The notes under the pieces were generated by a model. The model was not told the origin of the DNA. It worked only from the letters and a program-made list of their open reading frames with translations, and did no database searches. Below are positions 46,982-55,845 of a stretch of 64,000 bases of DNA, piece after piece. The position numbers and the translations under genes are program-made. This DNA comes from Alphaproteobacteria bacterium 46_93_T64. Lineage in GTDB: Bacteria > Pseudomonadota > Alphaproteobacteria > Sneathiellales > Sneathiellaceae. The stretch is taken from assembly GCA_002163135.1 (NCBI GenBank), contig MAAN01000021.1, positions 109,237 through 173,236 on the forward strand, in the 5' to 3' direction. Each line of letters starts with the position of its first letter. The stretch's first letter is position 1.

Positions 46982-48235
46982 GTGAAGAAACCGGAAGGTA
47001 TTATTGTCGGCGGAGGATTGGTTGGACTTACGCTAGCACTTGCGCTTCACGTTAAGGGAATTAAAACAAGAATATATGAAACAGTTCCGGAAATTTTACC
47101 ATTAGGTGTCGGAATTAATTTACTTCCACACTCTGTACAAAACCTCGCAAAACTCGGCCTTCTGAAAGATATGCGCGAAGTTGCCATTGAAACGTCCAGT
47201 TTGAGTTATTTTACCGATGACGGAAAATCCATCTGGCAGGAACCACGCGGTTTAAGCGCAGGTTATGAAGTCCCCCAGCTTTCCATCCATCGTGGTGATT
47301 TCCACATGATCCTGCTTAAACATGTGAAAGAACGTTTAGGTAGTGACGCAATTTTCAATGATCATCGATTTGAAAAATTTAAACAGGATGAGAACGGTGT
47401 AACTGCGTGTTTCACTGAGCATTCAGGTAAAGAGGATAGAGGGTCAGCCACAGCAGATTTCTTGATCGGCGCAGATGGTATTAACTCCCGGCTTAGGAGG
47501 ATTTTCTACCCTGACGAAGGACCACCGCACTATTCTGGACAAATGTTATGGCGCGGCGTTACGGAGATGGATCCTTATCTGGATGGAAAATCCATGTTTA
47601 TGGTGGGACACAACGATTTGAAGTTAGTAGCTTACCCCATTCGGTCTGAAAGCACTAAACGCGGAAAATCCTACGTAAACTGGATCGCAGAACGCCGTAT
47701 TCCATCAGATTTGAATGCTAATCAGGCGGATTGGAATGAATCTGGAATACTTGAAGAGTTTGCCTCCGATTTTGACGATTGGAACCTCGGATGGCTAGAT
47801 ATTCAAAGCCTATTCAAAAACGCGCTTTCCATTCACAAATTTCCTATGATCGATCGCAATCCTATTCCCAAATGGGCCTTTGATCGGGTTGCCCTGATGG
47901 GGGATGCAGCACATGCAATGTATCCAAATGGATCAAACGGCGTGTCCCAAGGCGTTCTTGACGCGATGACATTTGCCGATTTAATGGAACAGGGAGATGA
48001 CATCATCCCCACACTGCAGGCTTATGAAGATGCTCGCCTTGAACCTACATCTCGAATTGTACTTGCTAACCGTGAAACTGGCCCGGAGCGAGTGATGGAG
48101 ATGGTTAAAGAAAAGTGCGATGGGAGTTGCGGAGAGACACACACATGTGTCCCACAAGAAACACTAGAAGAAGTGGCAACGGCCTATAAAAAACTTGCGG
48201 GTTTTGATAAAAACACATTAAAAAAACAGGCGTAA
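46982..48235 (+). CDS. FAD-dependent aromatic hydroxylase-like monooxygenase
   Basis: A 417-residue class A flavoprotein monooxygenase (PHBH fold; salicylate or 3-hydroxybenzoate hydroxylase-like). FAD motif IIVGGGLVGLTLALAL, the dual FAD/NADPH motif in IGADGINSRLRR, and ALMGDAAHAMYPNGSNGVSQGVLDA binding the ribityl chain are all intact. Such enzymes put one oxygen atom into aromatic substrates using NAD(P)H. The GTG at 46982 is preceded by GGGAGG; five codons upstream are also open. C-terminal CDGSCGETHTC is cysteine-rich and unusual. Substrate unknown. Confidence 0.88.
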   Translation: MKKPEGIIVGGGLVGLTLALALHVKGIKTRIYETVPEILPLGVGINLLPHSVQNLAKLGLLKDMREVAIETSSLSYFTDDGKSIWQEPRGLSAGYEVPQLSIHRGDFHMILLKHVKERLGSDAIFNDHRFEKFKQDENGVTACFTEHSGKEDRGSATADFLIGADGINSRLRRIFYPDEGPPHYSGQMLWRGVTEMDPYLDGKSMFMVGHNDLKLVAYPIRSESTKRGKSYVNWIAERRIPSDLNANQADWNESGILEEFASDFDDWNLGWLDIQSLFKNALSIHKFPMIDRNPIPKWAFDRVALMGDAAHAMYPNGSNGVSQGVLDAMTFADLMEQGDDIIPTLQAYEDARLEPTSRIVLANRETGPERVMEMVKEKCDGSCGETHTCVPQETLEEVATAYKKLAGFDKNTLKKQA

Positions 48236-48241
48236 CGGTGA

Positions 48242-48265
48242 GTGGGAAAGGGTGGCCTTTCCCAC
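48242..48265. terminator. Terminator-like hairpin between convergent genes
   Basis: GTGGGAAAGG (48242-48251) pairs perfectly with CCTTTCCCAC (48256-48265) around GTGG. The following AATATTATTA is T-poor, so it is a hairpin of terminator type with a weak tail. Confidence 0.65.
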
Positions 48266-48272
48266 AATATTA

Positions 48273-48878
48273 TTACATACCGAATTTATATTTTTTTAGG
48301 TTTTGATTACGCGCGCGAACCGGTTTAATTGCGTCTGCCATATCAGTAAGGAACGCCAATGAGTATCTCAGGCGTTCAGTTAAAGAAATATCCAATTCAG
48401 TTGGGACTTCTTCTGTAAACAGGCTACCGACATTCCGTAAAATCATATGGTCGGGCAACCACATAAGGAAATTATTCTTATAACCGCTCATACGAAGTTC
48501 AGCGATCGGATAGGCGCCCCCCATACCAGAACTTATAGCAATAAGCATCGCCGATTTATGGGCAAGTTCGCCTTTGTCACACATCAGAAGGAAGTTCTTT
48601 AAATGAGGTGGAACCATTCCTGCCCATTCAGGGGCTACAACAACAAATCCATCACATTCCGCAATGCGCGTAGAAATCTTGCTCCAGTCTTTGGACATTT
48701 CACTGTCAGGTTTCCACTTATCTTCTGTCCAAAGCGGGATATCCAAATCTCTTAACGAAAAAATATCACACACGGTGTCACGATCACTCTCCTCCAACCG
48801 CTTTTGGACATAATCGCCAATTCGCGCAGATTGAGAGACAGCGCGGTTACTTCCAATGATAATTCCAATTTTGGTCAT
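48273..48878 (-). CDS. NAD(P)H-dependent FMN reductase
   Basis: A 201-residue flavodoxin-fold protein. The phosphate-binding loop is GIIIGSNRAVSQSARIGDYV, then VVVAPEWAGMVPPHLKNFLLM (close to the family PEYN-x-S-x-P loop with changes) and AISSGMGGAYP. Such enzymes supply reduced FMN or act as quinone reductases. It follows the monooxygenase gene by 63 bases on the same strand, consistent with supplying electrons or with joint regulation, but a BVMO itself does not need a separate reductase. Confidence 0.83.
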   Translation of the reverse strand: MTKIGIIIGSNRAVSQSARIGDYVQKRLEESDRDTVCDIFSLRDLDIPLWTEDKWKPDSEMSKDWSKISTRIAECDGFVVVAPEWAGMVPPHLKNFLLMCDKGELAHKSAMLIAISSGMGGAYPIAELRMSGYKNNFLMWLPDHMILRNVGSLFTEEVPTELDISLTERLRYSLAFLTDMADAIKPVRARNQNLKKYKFGM

Positions 48879-48941
48879 ACTTAACTTTCATTGAATTGCT
48901 TAATATATCCAAATAATAACTTCTTTTATTACGATAGCAGC

Positions 48942-50444
48942 TTATTCGTAAATCAGCGTACCATCTTCTAGGTCTGCAGCTGGAATTTCTTCCTTTTCCG
49001 AGTAATAATCTTGGCTGAATATCCAGGGTTGGCGATCTCCTTGCTTAGGCATCTTGTGCATATCCCGTGTGAGATAGCCTGCATTGAAATTTTCAGGATC
49101 AACAAATGGAAGTTCCGGCATAGACTGATCCTCATCTCTTAAACGAGGAGTGACCATTGCAACATCTTTTTCATCCATATGATTGAGTAACCGGCAGACA
49201 AAATCAGAAATGAGATCAGATCGCATCGTCCAACTGGTTCTAAGATATCCAAATACCCACGCCATGTTTGGAATTCCAGAGAATAAAATACCGCGATGTG
49301 CCCAGCAATCTGAAAAGTCTAAATCTGTCCCATCAATATTGAATTTTACATCGCCCAACACGCTCATATTAAAACCAGTTGCGGTTATGATAATGTCAGC
49401 TTCCAGAGTTTCTCCGGATTTCAACTTAATACCGGTTTCGGTAAAGCTATCTATTTGATCCGTAACAACCGAAGCTTCGCCCGATTTGATAGCCTTAAAC
49501 AAATCGCCGTCAGGTAAGAACGCAAGCCGTTGACGCCAAGGTCTGTATTTTGGCGTAAAATGCTTATCTACGTCAAACTCATTACCCAATATTTTTTTGG
49601 CGATACCTATAAGCTCTTCTTTCAGGGCCTCAGGTTCTTCAAAAGATCTACGCGTTGTTTTTTGCTGGTCCGCCAACACCTGTCGGCGCGCAATCTCATG
49701 GATCCATTCATCGGGAATATCCAATTTGCGAAGTGTCTCAACAAGATCGTTGCGATTTGGCGCTGCCGCAAAATAGGTGGGGGAGCGCTGAAGCATTGTT
49801 ATATGCGCGCAATCCTCTGCCATTGCCGGGACAAGGGTTGCCGCGGTGGCACCTGACCCGATGACAACAACTTTTTTACCTTTATAGTCAAGATCTTCGG
49901 GCCATGTTTGGGGATGTACAATTGGTCCATTAAAGTTTTCCGCACCTTTAAATTCGGGAGTATAACCCGAACCATGGCGGTAGTATCCCTGACACATCCA
50001 TAGAAAATTACAGGTATAAATTTGAAAGTCATCAGATCCATTTACAGACACTTGCAACGTCCAGCATTTATCTGTTGTTGACCATGTCGCCCTTTTCACA
50101 TCATGAGAGAAGCGAATATGTTTTCGGATGTCATTTTGTTCCATACCTTCATCAAGGTAACTCAGAATTTCGCCTGCAGTTGCAATAGGGGTTCCGGACC
50201 AAGGCTTCCAATTATATCCAAAAGTATATAAATCACTATCAGACCGAATACCCGGATATTTATGGGTATGCCATGTTCCGCCAAAGCTTTCCTGATTTTC
50301 CAGTAATGCAAAAGATTTCTCTTTGCAAAAATTTTGCAAATGATATGCGGCGTTGATACCAGAGATGCCAGCCCCAACAATCAGAACATCGAAATTCAGT
50401 ATATCTTGGTTGTTAACCTGTGATGATTTGATTGCGACATTCAT
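48942..50444 (-). CDS. Flavin-containing monooxygenase of Baeyer-Villiger type
   Basis: A 500-residue NADPH-dependent flavoprotein. FAD motif IVGAGISGINAAYHL, second Rossmann motif VIGSGATAATLVP, and between them the fingerprint FNGPIVHPQTWPED, which matches the type I BVMO pattern FxGxxxHxxxW; the ATGFN motif is present. Likely inserts oxygen next to a carbonyl or oxidises N or S atoms; many related alphaproteobacterial enzymes are of this EthA-like group (QESFGGTWHTHKYPGI). ATG at 50444 has GGGGG five bases upstream; the frame is open five codons further. Operon with the FMN reductase. Confidence 0.9.
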   Translation of the reverse strand: MNVAIKSSQVNNQDILNFDVLIVGAGISGINAAYHLQNFCKEKSFALLENQESFGGTWHTHKYPGIRSDSDLYTFGYNWKPWSGTPIATAGEILSYLDEGMEQNDIRKHIRFSHDVKRATWSTTDKCWTLQVSVNGSDDFQIYTCNFLWMCQGYYRHGSGYTPEFKGAENFNGPIVHPQTWPEDLDYKGKKVVVIGSGATAATLVPAMAEDCAHITMLQRSPTYFAAAPNRNDLVETLRKLDIPDEWIHEIARRQVLADQQKTTRRSFEEPEALKEELIGIAKKILGNEFDVDKHFTPKYRPWRQRLAFLPDGDLFKAIKSGEASVVTDQIDSFTETGIKLKSGETLEADIIITATGFNMSVLGDVKFNIDGTDLDFSDCWAHRGILFSGIPNMAWVFGYLRTSWTMRSDLISDFVCRLLNHMDEKDVAMVTPRLRDEDQSMPELPFVDPENFNAGYLTRDMHKMPKQGDRQPWIFSQDYYSEKEEIPAADLEDGTLIYE

Positions 50445-50530
50445 TTGGACCCCCAGCAATCGCCGTCTGCGATTTTTATTATTAGGGGAGCAGCATAAAA
50501 CTACATGATCATACTGGCAACAGGTCTTGT

Positions 50531-51430
50531 TTAGCGGGTTGCAATTTCATCGCAAATTATTACTTGATTGCGGCCTGTATTTTTGGCCCGATACAACGCC
50601 TTATCCGCACGTATTGAAACACTGCTCCCAGAGATATCACCTTCCAACAATTCAGAAACACCGATACTGATTGTAAAGGAAAAATGGTTTTTGCCATCAT
50701 CGACAACTAGGTCTTGCGTCTTTTTGCGAATATTTTCGCCAATTACGGCGGCTTCAATAACACCGCAACCGGGAAGAAGTATTGCAAATTCTTCGCCGCC
50801 TAAACGGCCGAGAGAGTGCTCAACTGTCACTGTGTCTTCACACAGTTTTGTGAAAGATTTTAAAGCCAAATCTCCTGCATCATGCCCATAGCTATCATTG
50901 ACAGTTTTAAAATGATCAATATCCATCATGAGAAAGGATAGGCTTCCTGTTTCACGGGAAATTTCTTTATTTAATTCTTCGTTTATATAACGTCGATTAA
51001 ATGTGCCGGTGAGCGGATCAGTGATCGACAGCAGATGTAAATATTCTTTTTGAAGCTCCAACTCTTCGTGGGCAGCGCGTAGTTTTTCACGCGCGTAATA
51101 AATCTCTTCCGCCGTATCAACGTTCGAGATTGCGACTTCTTCCATTCGCTGATGTTCATCACGATAAATCGCAGACTGATATTTGGTTTGTTCCAATTCA
51201 GATTTTAAGGCCGCAATTTCATCGTTTTGAATTTTTAATAGAGTAGAGGCTTTTTGAATATCTGCCCAAATATGTTTACCATCAGCCTTCAACGTCTTGG
51301 AACTATCTTCCAAGAAACTATATTGACCCAATCGGTCAATCAAACACTCAACCACGCTGCGTCCCCCAAGAACACTATATTTCCTCATCGAACTATGTAC
51401 TACACCACCTTTTATAAATTTGTTAGACAT
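50531..51430 (-). CDS. Diguanylate cyclase (GGDEF)
   Basis: A protein of about 299 residues. The N-terminal 80 residues are of unknown type, followed by a coiled coil (about 75-140; EIAALKSELEQ, ARE KLRAAHEELELQKEY region) that probably dimerises the enzyme, and a GGDEF domain (about 140-299) with intact LGGEEFAILL, DPLTGTFNRRY, MDIDHFKTVNDSYGH and DKALYRAKNTGRNQV. The inhibitory RxxD is absent (TVEH at that position), so product inhibition is not expected. No membrane segment. Start uncertain: ATG at 51430 is taken, while 51457 (TTG) has a close GAGGA. Confidence 0.88.
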   Translation of the reverse strand: MSNKFIKGGVVHSSMRKYSVLGGRSVVECLIDRLGQYSFLEDSSKTLKADGKHIWADIQKASTLLKIQNDEIAALKSELEQTKYQSAIYRDEHQRMEEVAISNVDTAEEIYYAREKLRAAHEELELQKEYLHLLSITDPLTGTFNRRYINEELNKEISRETGSLSFLMMDIDHFKTVNDSYGHDAGDLALKSFTKLCEDTVTVEHSLGRLGGEEFAILLPGCGVIEAAVIGENIRKKTQDLVVDDGKNHFSFTISIGVSELLEGDISGSSVSIRADKALYRAKNTGRNQVIICDEIATR

Positions 51431-51747
51431 ACTGTAATATGAATGAAATGCAATCAATTCCTCAGGAAAACCAACATTTTACCCAATTTTCTGATGCATA
51501 TTAGGACAGCTAAGAAAAAGATGTAAATCCTGAACTTCACGCCTCTTTTATTAGCTTATCTAATCAAAGAACGGGGAAAATCAACGTTTCATAGTCAAAC
51601 ATGGAAATTTACATAACTCGTTTGCCGTCTGCCAATAGCAAAACAGAAAAGGGGGCATAATCACGAATACCTTTTTTAGAATTTTTCTGCACAATAATTA
51701 ATGCAATTTTTAGGCAAAAATTATGCGCCTTTAAATTCATGTTTTAA
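51431..51747. other. 317-bp intergenic region
   Basis: Between the diguanylate cyclase gene and the chemoreceptor gene, both minus strand. AT-rich with no reading frame, hairpin or known RNA that I can support; presumably the cyclase promoter and the 3' region of the chemoreceptor transcript. Confidence 0.5.
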
Positions 51748-53790
51748 TTACGCTGATTTAACCTGATCCAGGAATTGTTTAATTTCTTCATCGAAATTGG
51801 CGGCAACATTATCCATCATCTCTGCTGTTTCAGATAACATGTTTGAGGTAGCAGTGCCTTTTTCGGCGCCAACCCTTATTTCCTGTACACTTTCAGAGAC
51901 TTCATTCGCACCACCAGCTGCTTGTTGTACATTCATGGAAATTTCACCCGTTGCAGCGCTCTGTTCCTCAATAGCCGACGAAATTCCCGTTGTGATATTA
52001 CTAATTTCATTAATGATTGTTCCAATGGCTGTCATCACGGTTACAACCTCGTTCGTCACATTTTGCATATCAGAAATTTGTACACTAATTTCTTCTGTGG
52101 CTTTTGCAGTCTGGTTCGCCAATGATTTTACTTCACTTGCCACAACTGCAAATCCTTTACCGGCTTCACCTGCACGGGCAGCCTCAATTGTTGCGTTCAA
52201 TGCAAGAAGGTTTGTCTGATTTGCAATATCTTGAATTAGATCGACAACCGTTTCAATTTTTTGACCTGCGGCCTTTAGGTTTTCCGCATATTCTGATGCT
52301 TTTTGTGCATCCGAAACAGCCGTTCCAGTCACCTCCGCCGATTTTTGAATTTGACTGCTGATTTCATTGATTGAACTGCTTAGTTCTTCCGTCGCAGAAG
52401 CCACCGAATTTACGTTAGAAGACATGCTATCTGATCGGATACTAACACTGTTCGCGAGTGTTCCTGCGACCTCAGATTGTGCTGACATATCACCTGCCGC
52501 ATTGCCAAGCTCTCCTGTGGCATTTTTGAGCGTTGTCATATTTTCTCTAACTTTCTCATCAAAAGTTGAGATTATTTTGGCCATATTTCCGGCTTTACGA
52601 ACTTGTTCAGCCATCGTGGCTTCGCGGTCTGCAGCTGCTTTATGTTCACGTTCAGCTTCTTCCTTCATTTGAAGTTCTTTTTGCATGCGGGCATCTTCAC
52701 GTGTTTTTTCTGCTTCAGCTGCTAAACGTTCATTTTCAACCGAATTTTCTTTAAACACATTCATCGCTTTTGCCATATCGCCTATTTCATCTGTTCGTCC
52801 AGATGCAGGGACGTGTGTATCTAGTTTACCATCAGCAAGCCCAGACATCGCGTGGGCGATGCTCGTAATCATCCCGGCAATCCCTTTTGAGAGTAATATT
52901 GAAATACCTATCATCAAGATGGCAACGGCGACGATTGCAACTACGATCGTCGTTGCAATGTTTGACGTAACTTTGTTAGATCGCGCCGTTGCTGTATCTA
53001 CATTGGTGGAATAAAATTCTCCGACCTTTTTATTTTCCAATACTATTTTGTCAAATTCAGCATTAAGCGCTTCAGTAGCTTTCTTCAATGTAAGCCATGA
53101 GGCCGACATGCTTTTGAAGTCCGCCTGATACGTTTTCATTTGTTTAGTAATTTCTGTTTTATGTCCTGCGTCAATCGAGCTGGCATTCAATTGCGCTAAA
53201 AATTCGCCATTTCTTTTGCCCATCCGACCTATATATTTGGGATTAGAGCGTAACATAAAATCTTTTTCATGACGGCGCATCATCAGCATCGTCACAGTTA
53301 GTGTTTCGCTATTCTCTTTCTTGAGAGTTTCTTCGATTTCGTGGACAGCTTTTCTAAGGGAACCTTGCAGACCTCGTGTTTCATCTAGACCCAATTTAGT
53401 CACTTCTGCGACAGCGGCGTGAAGATGTTCATCAAAACTCACGATATGCTCGTTAAGTTCTTTAAGCATAGAAATTTCTTCTTCATTCGTTGATTTTTCA
53501 ACTAAGGCCTCAAAAATTTTGTGTATTTGAAGGATTTCTTGGTTATAGGCGTCCAATGCTTCTTTCTTTTTGTTGCTAAAATAATCCTTCTCATGACTTA
53601 GGGCAGCAAGTATCAAAGTGTCGATTTCTTTGGAAGAATCCCAGTCTGCTCTTGATGATAAATACTCCTGAACAGCGGATTTATTTTGAAACGTGCCGAA
53701 AAAGAATATACCCGCAATGATGGCGAGGCCAATGACTGTCAAAATAACGGGGATCGCGAGTTGCGTGCGGATTGGGAATTTGGCAAACAT
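51748..53790 (-). CDS. Methyl-accepting chemotaxis protein with HBM sensor domain
   Basis: A 680-residue chemoreceptor. Membrane helices at about 10-31 and 285-309 flank a periplasmic all-helical domain (about 32-284); [12 protein letters not shown] and the long helices match the helical bimodular (HBM) domain known to bind TCA intermediates, acetate or aromatic acids. A HAMP domain follows ([20 protein letters not shown]), then the signalling domain with the tip [41 protein letters not shown]. No C-terminal pentapeptide. No che genes nearby, so it is an orphan receptor serving arrays encoded elsewhere. Confidence 0.94.
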   Translation of the reverse strand: MFAKFPIRTQLAIPVILTVIGLAIIAGIFFFGTFQNKSAVQEYLSSRADWDSSKEIDTLILAALSHEKDYFSNKKKEALDAYNQEILQIHKIFEALVEKSTNEEEISMLKELNEHIVSFDEHLHAAVAEVTKLGLDETRGLQGSLRKAVHEIEETLKKENSETLTVTMLMMRRHEKDFMLRSNPKYIGRMGKRNGEFLAQLNASSIDAGHKTEITKQMKTYQADFKSMSASWLTLKKATEALNAEFDKIVLENKKVGEFYSTNVDTATARSNKVTSNIATTIVVAIVAVAILMIGISILLSKGIAGMITSIAHAMSGLADGKLDTHVPASGRTDEIGDMAKAMNVFKENSVENERLAAEAEKTREDARMQKELQMKEEAEREHKAAADREATMAEQVRKAGNMAKIISTFDEKVRENMTTLKNATGELGNAAGDMSAQSEVAGTLANSVSIRSDSMSSNVNSVASATEELSSSINEISSQIQKSAEVTGTAVSDAQKASEYAENLKAAGQKIETVVDLIQDIANQTNLLALNATIEAARAGEAGKGFAVVASEVKSLANQTAKATEEISVQISDMQNVTNEVVTVMTAIGTIINEISNITTGISSAIEEQSAATGEISMNVQQAAGGANEVSESVQEIRVGAEKGTATSNMLSETAEMMDNVAANFDEEIKQFLDQVKSA

Positions 53791-53933
53791 TGCATAACCC
53801 TTACATACTGAAACACCTCAAAAGTAGCGAGATTAGACAAAATTTGTTTCAAATTAGTTAAGTCTAACTTAATTCAACTCCTATCAAACTCAGGCAACTT
53901 ATGAAGAGTAGGGTGCTTCCTATTGGAAACGAA

Positions 53934-54896
53934 CTAAGCGAATTCATTTAGGAGAATTGATGTTTCATTCGCTCGTCTTGGATGCCGAACAGGCGCGGCA
54001 TTAAATCCAGTATTTATAAACTCAGGTAACTCGGCGTTTGAAAGCTGCAGAACTATGTTTGGATGAGCGTCGGAATTTGAAATACTCATCGGATCTAGTT
54101 CGCTCCCCATCTGGCCGTTGTCTGCTGCGGCTTCCACAAAATTCGTGAGGTGTTTCAGGATCAAAACAGTATCCACGTTATGAAAAACTTCGAGTACACC
54201 GTCCTTCTCAGAATATGTCGTAGGCGTTAGCAAGCCATTTCTCGCGTTTAACAACGGGTGAATCGCTTCCTCAATCCAGTCATCCCAAACAATGACGAGG
54301 ATACCCCTAAATTCACTGCGATTTTTCAATACACCGAATTTTTCATCGGCGCTTCTAAGAAAACTTCGGAGCGTGTTGTCACGCGCAGGAATAGCACTCA
54401 CCAGATCTTTAGTTTGACTGTCATCAAATGAAGGTCGGTCTTGGGGTGGAAATTGAAATTTCTTGTCGTTCCGTTGGTGGGCGTGTGCCGTATATTTTGG
54501 GGCTTTTACCTCAAATCCATATTTTTGCCCATTAGGTAGCGTTGCGATCAAATCAATCCTTTTACGCATACCGCGAACGCCAGCTTCGATTTCAAATGTA
54601 GTACCCAATGGCCACGGCATACGGATCACTTGACGCATTATCAATATTTCCGACAGCTTTTGCATCAACTGATCGTAATGAGGCTCAAAACTCTTCCGAC
54701 CACCAATATTTTTAATTTCTCGAAGCATCCGGAGCGGCGCATCATCGTTGATCGCCTTAAGATCAATACAAGCGCGATAAACGCTTTGAATAAACGGTGT
54801 GAAATTCTCCACGTGAAGCCCGAAATAGTGCCACCGATTTCCAAAAATTCCCTTTGCTAGTCGGGAAAACCTATGAAGATCGAAGATATCACTCAT
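53934..54896 (-). CDS. Uncharacterised protein with PD-(D/E)XK nuclease-like motif
   Basis: A 320-residue soluble protein that I do not recognise as a named family. In the middle, KRIDLIATLPNGQ is followed by KYGFEVKAPKY: an aspartate at the end of a strand and E-x-K in the next, the arrangement of PD-(D/E)XK nuclease cores, with EIEAG and a preceding helix rich in acidic residues as the other expected parts. The second half has a strand-like GILVIVWDDWIEEAI and ends in a polar, probably flexible tail. No toxin partner, methyltransferase or helicase is adjacent. A nuclease role is an inference from motif only. Flanked by long non-coding stretches. Confidence 0.6.
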   Translation of the reverse strand: MSDIFDLHRFSRLAKGIFGNRWHYFGLHVENFTPFIQSVYRACIDLKAINDDAPLRMLREIKNIGGRKSFEPHYDQLMQKLSEILIMRQVIRMPWPLGTTFEIEAGVRGMRKRIDLIATLPNGQKYGFEVKAPKYTAHAHQRNDKKFQFPPQDRPSFDDSQTKDLVSAIPARDNTLRSFLRSADEKFGVLKNRSEFRGILVIVWDDWIEEAIHPLLNARNGLLTPTTYSEKDGVLEVFHNVDTVLILKHLTNFVEAAADNGQMGSELDPMSISNSDAHPNIVLQLSNAELPEFINTGFNAAPVRHPRRANETSILLNEFA

Positions 54897-55232
54897 TCTT
54901 TGCTATCACTGACCATTTGAAACCTATTCCTGCCCAATTTTTCTTCATCAGCACCAGTGTACTCCACAATACTGCCTACATAAACACCGTATCGAAAAAG
55001 CGCTTACGCAATTTATAATTAATGTGGTTTACCGAGTGATCTATATACAGCTAACGAGGCAATATCTTTAGCCTGACTGAATTTACCGAAGATAATTTCC
55101 AGATAGTGAAATAAACCATATGATTGGTTTAGGTTTTGATCTTTTGACGTCTCTAATCCTTGTATGAATAGTGTTGGGTGTTAGGTTGTTTTCAAAATTT
55201 AACAACCTTGTTCACAGGACGGAGATTTTATC
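54897..55232. other. 336-bp divergent intergenic region
   Basis: Between the PD-(D/E)XK-like gene and the GlcG-like gene. The only structure seen is an inverted repeat AGGTTGTT (55183-55190) / AACAACCT (55201-55208) with a 10-base spacer just before the GlcG-like gene, a possible operator or leader hairpin. CGGAG lies eight bases before the next ATG. Confidence 0.45.
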
Positions 55233-55655
55233 ATGTTGACCATTAACCGCCTTTCCATCGACGACGCTAAACTACTTATTGACGGAGCGCGGATCAAAGC
55301 GACTGAAATTGGAATTCCTATGTGTATTGCGATTGTGGATGAATCCGGTCAATTGATCGCATTTGAGCGTATGGACGGCGGCAAAGTGACAAGTGCGATC
55401 ATTGCTCAAGACAAAGCCTTTACAGCCGGGGGTGCGCGCAAAGCGACCCATGAATATAATGCCGTTTGCCAACCGGGCAATTTGGCCTTTGGTATTCACA
55501 CGGCCATAGGCGGGCGATTATGTGTCGTTGGCGGTGGCCTCCCCGTATTTGTCGACGGCGAAGTTGTTGGCGGAATTGGGTTAAGCAGCGGGACACCTCA
55601 GCAAGATATGGACTGTGCACAAGCAGGTATCGACCACTTTCTAGCTAACTGTTAG
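55233..55655 (+). CDS. GlcG/HbpS family protein (DUF336)
   Basis: A 140-residue protein of the GlcG/HbpS (DUF336) family. Typical segments are IAIVDESGQLIAFERMDGGKVTSA, IAQDKAFTA, the glycine-rich GGGLPVFVDGEVVGGIGLSSGTPQQD and the C-terminal D-x-x-CAQAGID. Streptomyces HbpS binds haem and works with a two-component sensor; GlcG-type members lie in glycolate or diol utilisation operons. No signal peptide here. It is a single-gene unit ending in a hairpin; the adjacent histidine kinase is convergent. Confidence 0.9.
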   Translation: MLTINRLSIDDAKLLIDGARIKATEIGIPMCIAIVDESGQLIAFERMDGGKVTSAIIAQDKAFTAGGARKATHEYNAVCQPGNLAFGIHTAIGGRLCVVGGGLPVFVDGEVVGGIGLSSGTPQQDMDCAQAGIDHFLANC

Positions 55656-55757
55656 GACGTAAAGTTTGATGGACAGTCCAAGCCTAAAATAAATACTTCT
55701 TTTGGAAGTAATTGTTACGATTGATTTTCGAGCAATAGAATATCAGGTTTTTATTAC

Positions 55758-55792
55758 TAGAAGGCGGAATAGGACACTGTTTCCGTCTTCTA
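55758..55792. terminator. Long hairpin between convergent GlcG-like and kinase genes
   Basis: TAGAAGGCGGAA (55758-55769) pairs with TTCCGTCTTCTA (55781-55792), 12 bp with one G-U and an 11-base loop. Tails are only moderately T-rich; the location between convergent genes supports a terminator. Confidence 0.65.
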
Positions 55793-55845
55793 TTTGGACA
55801 ACTCGTTAAATCACCAAAAAGCGGGAGCCTGCAAAACTCTCCAGA

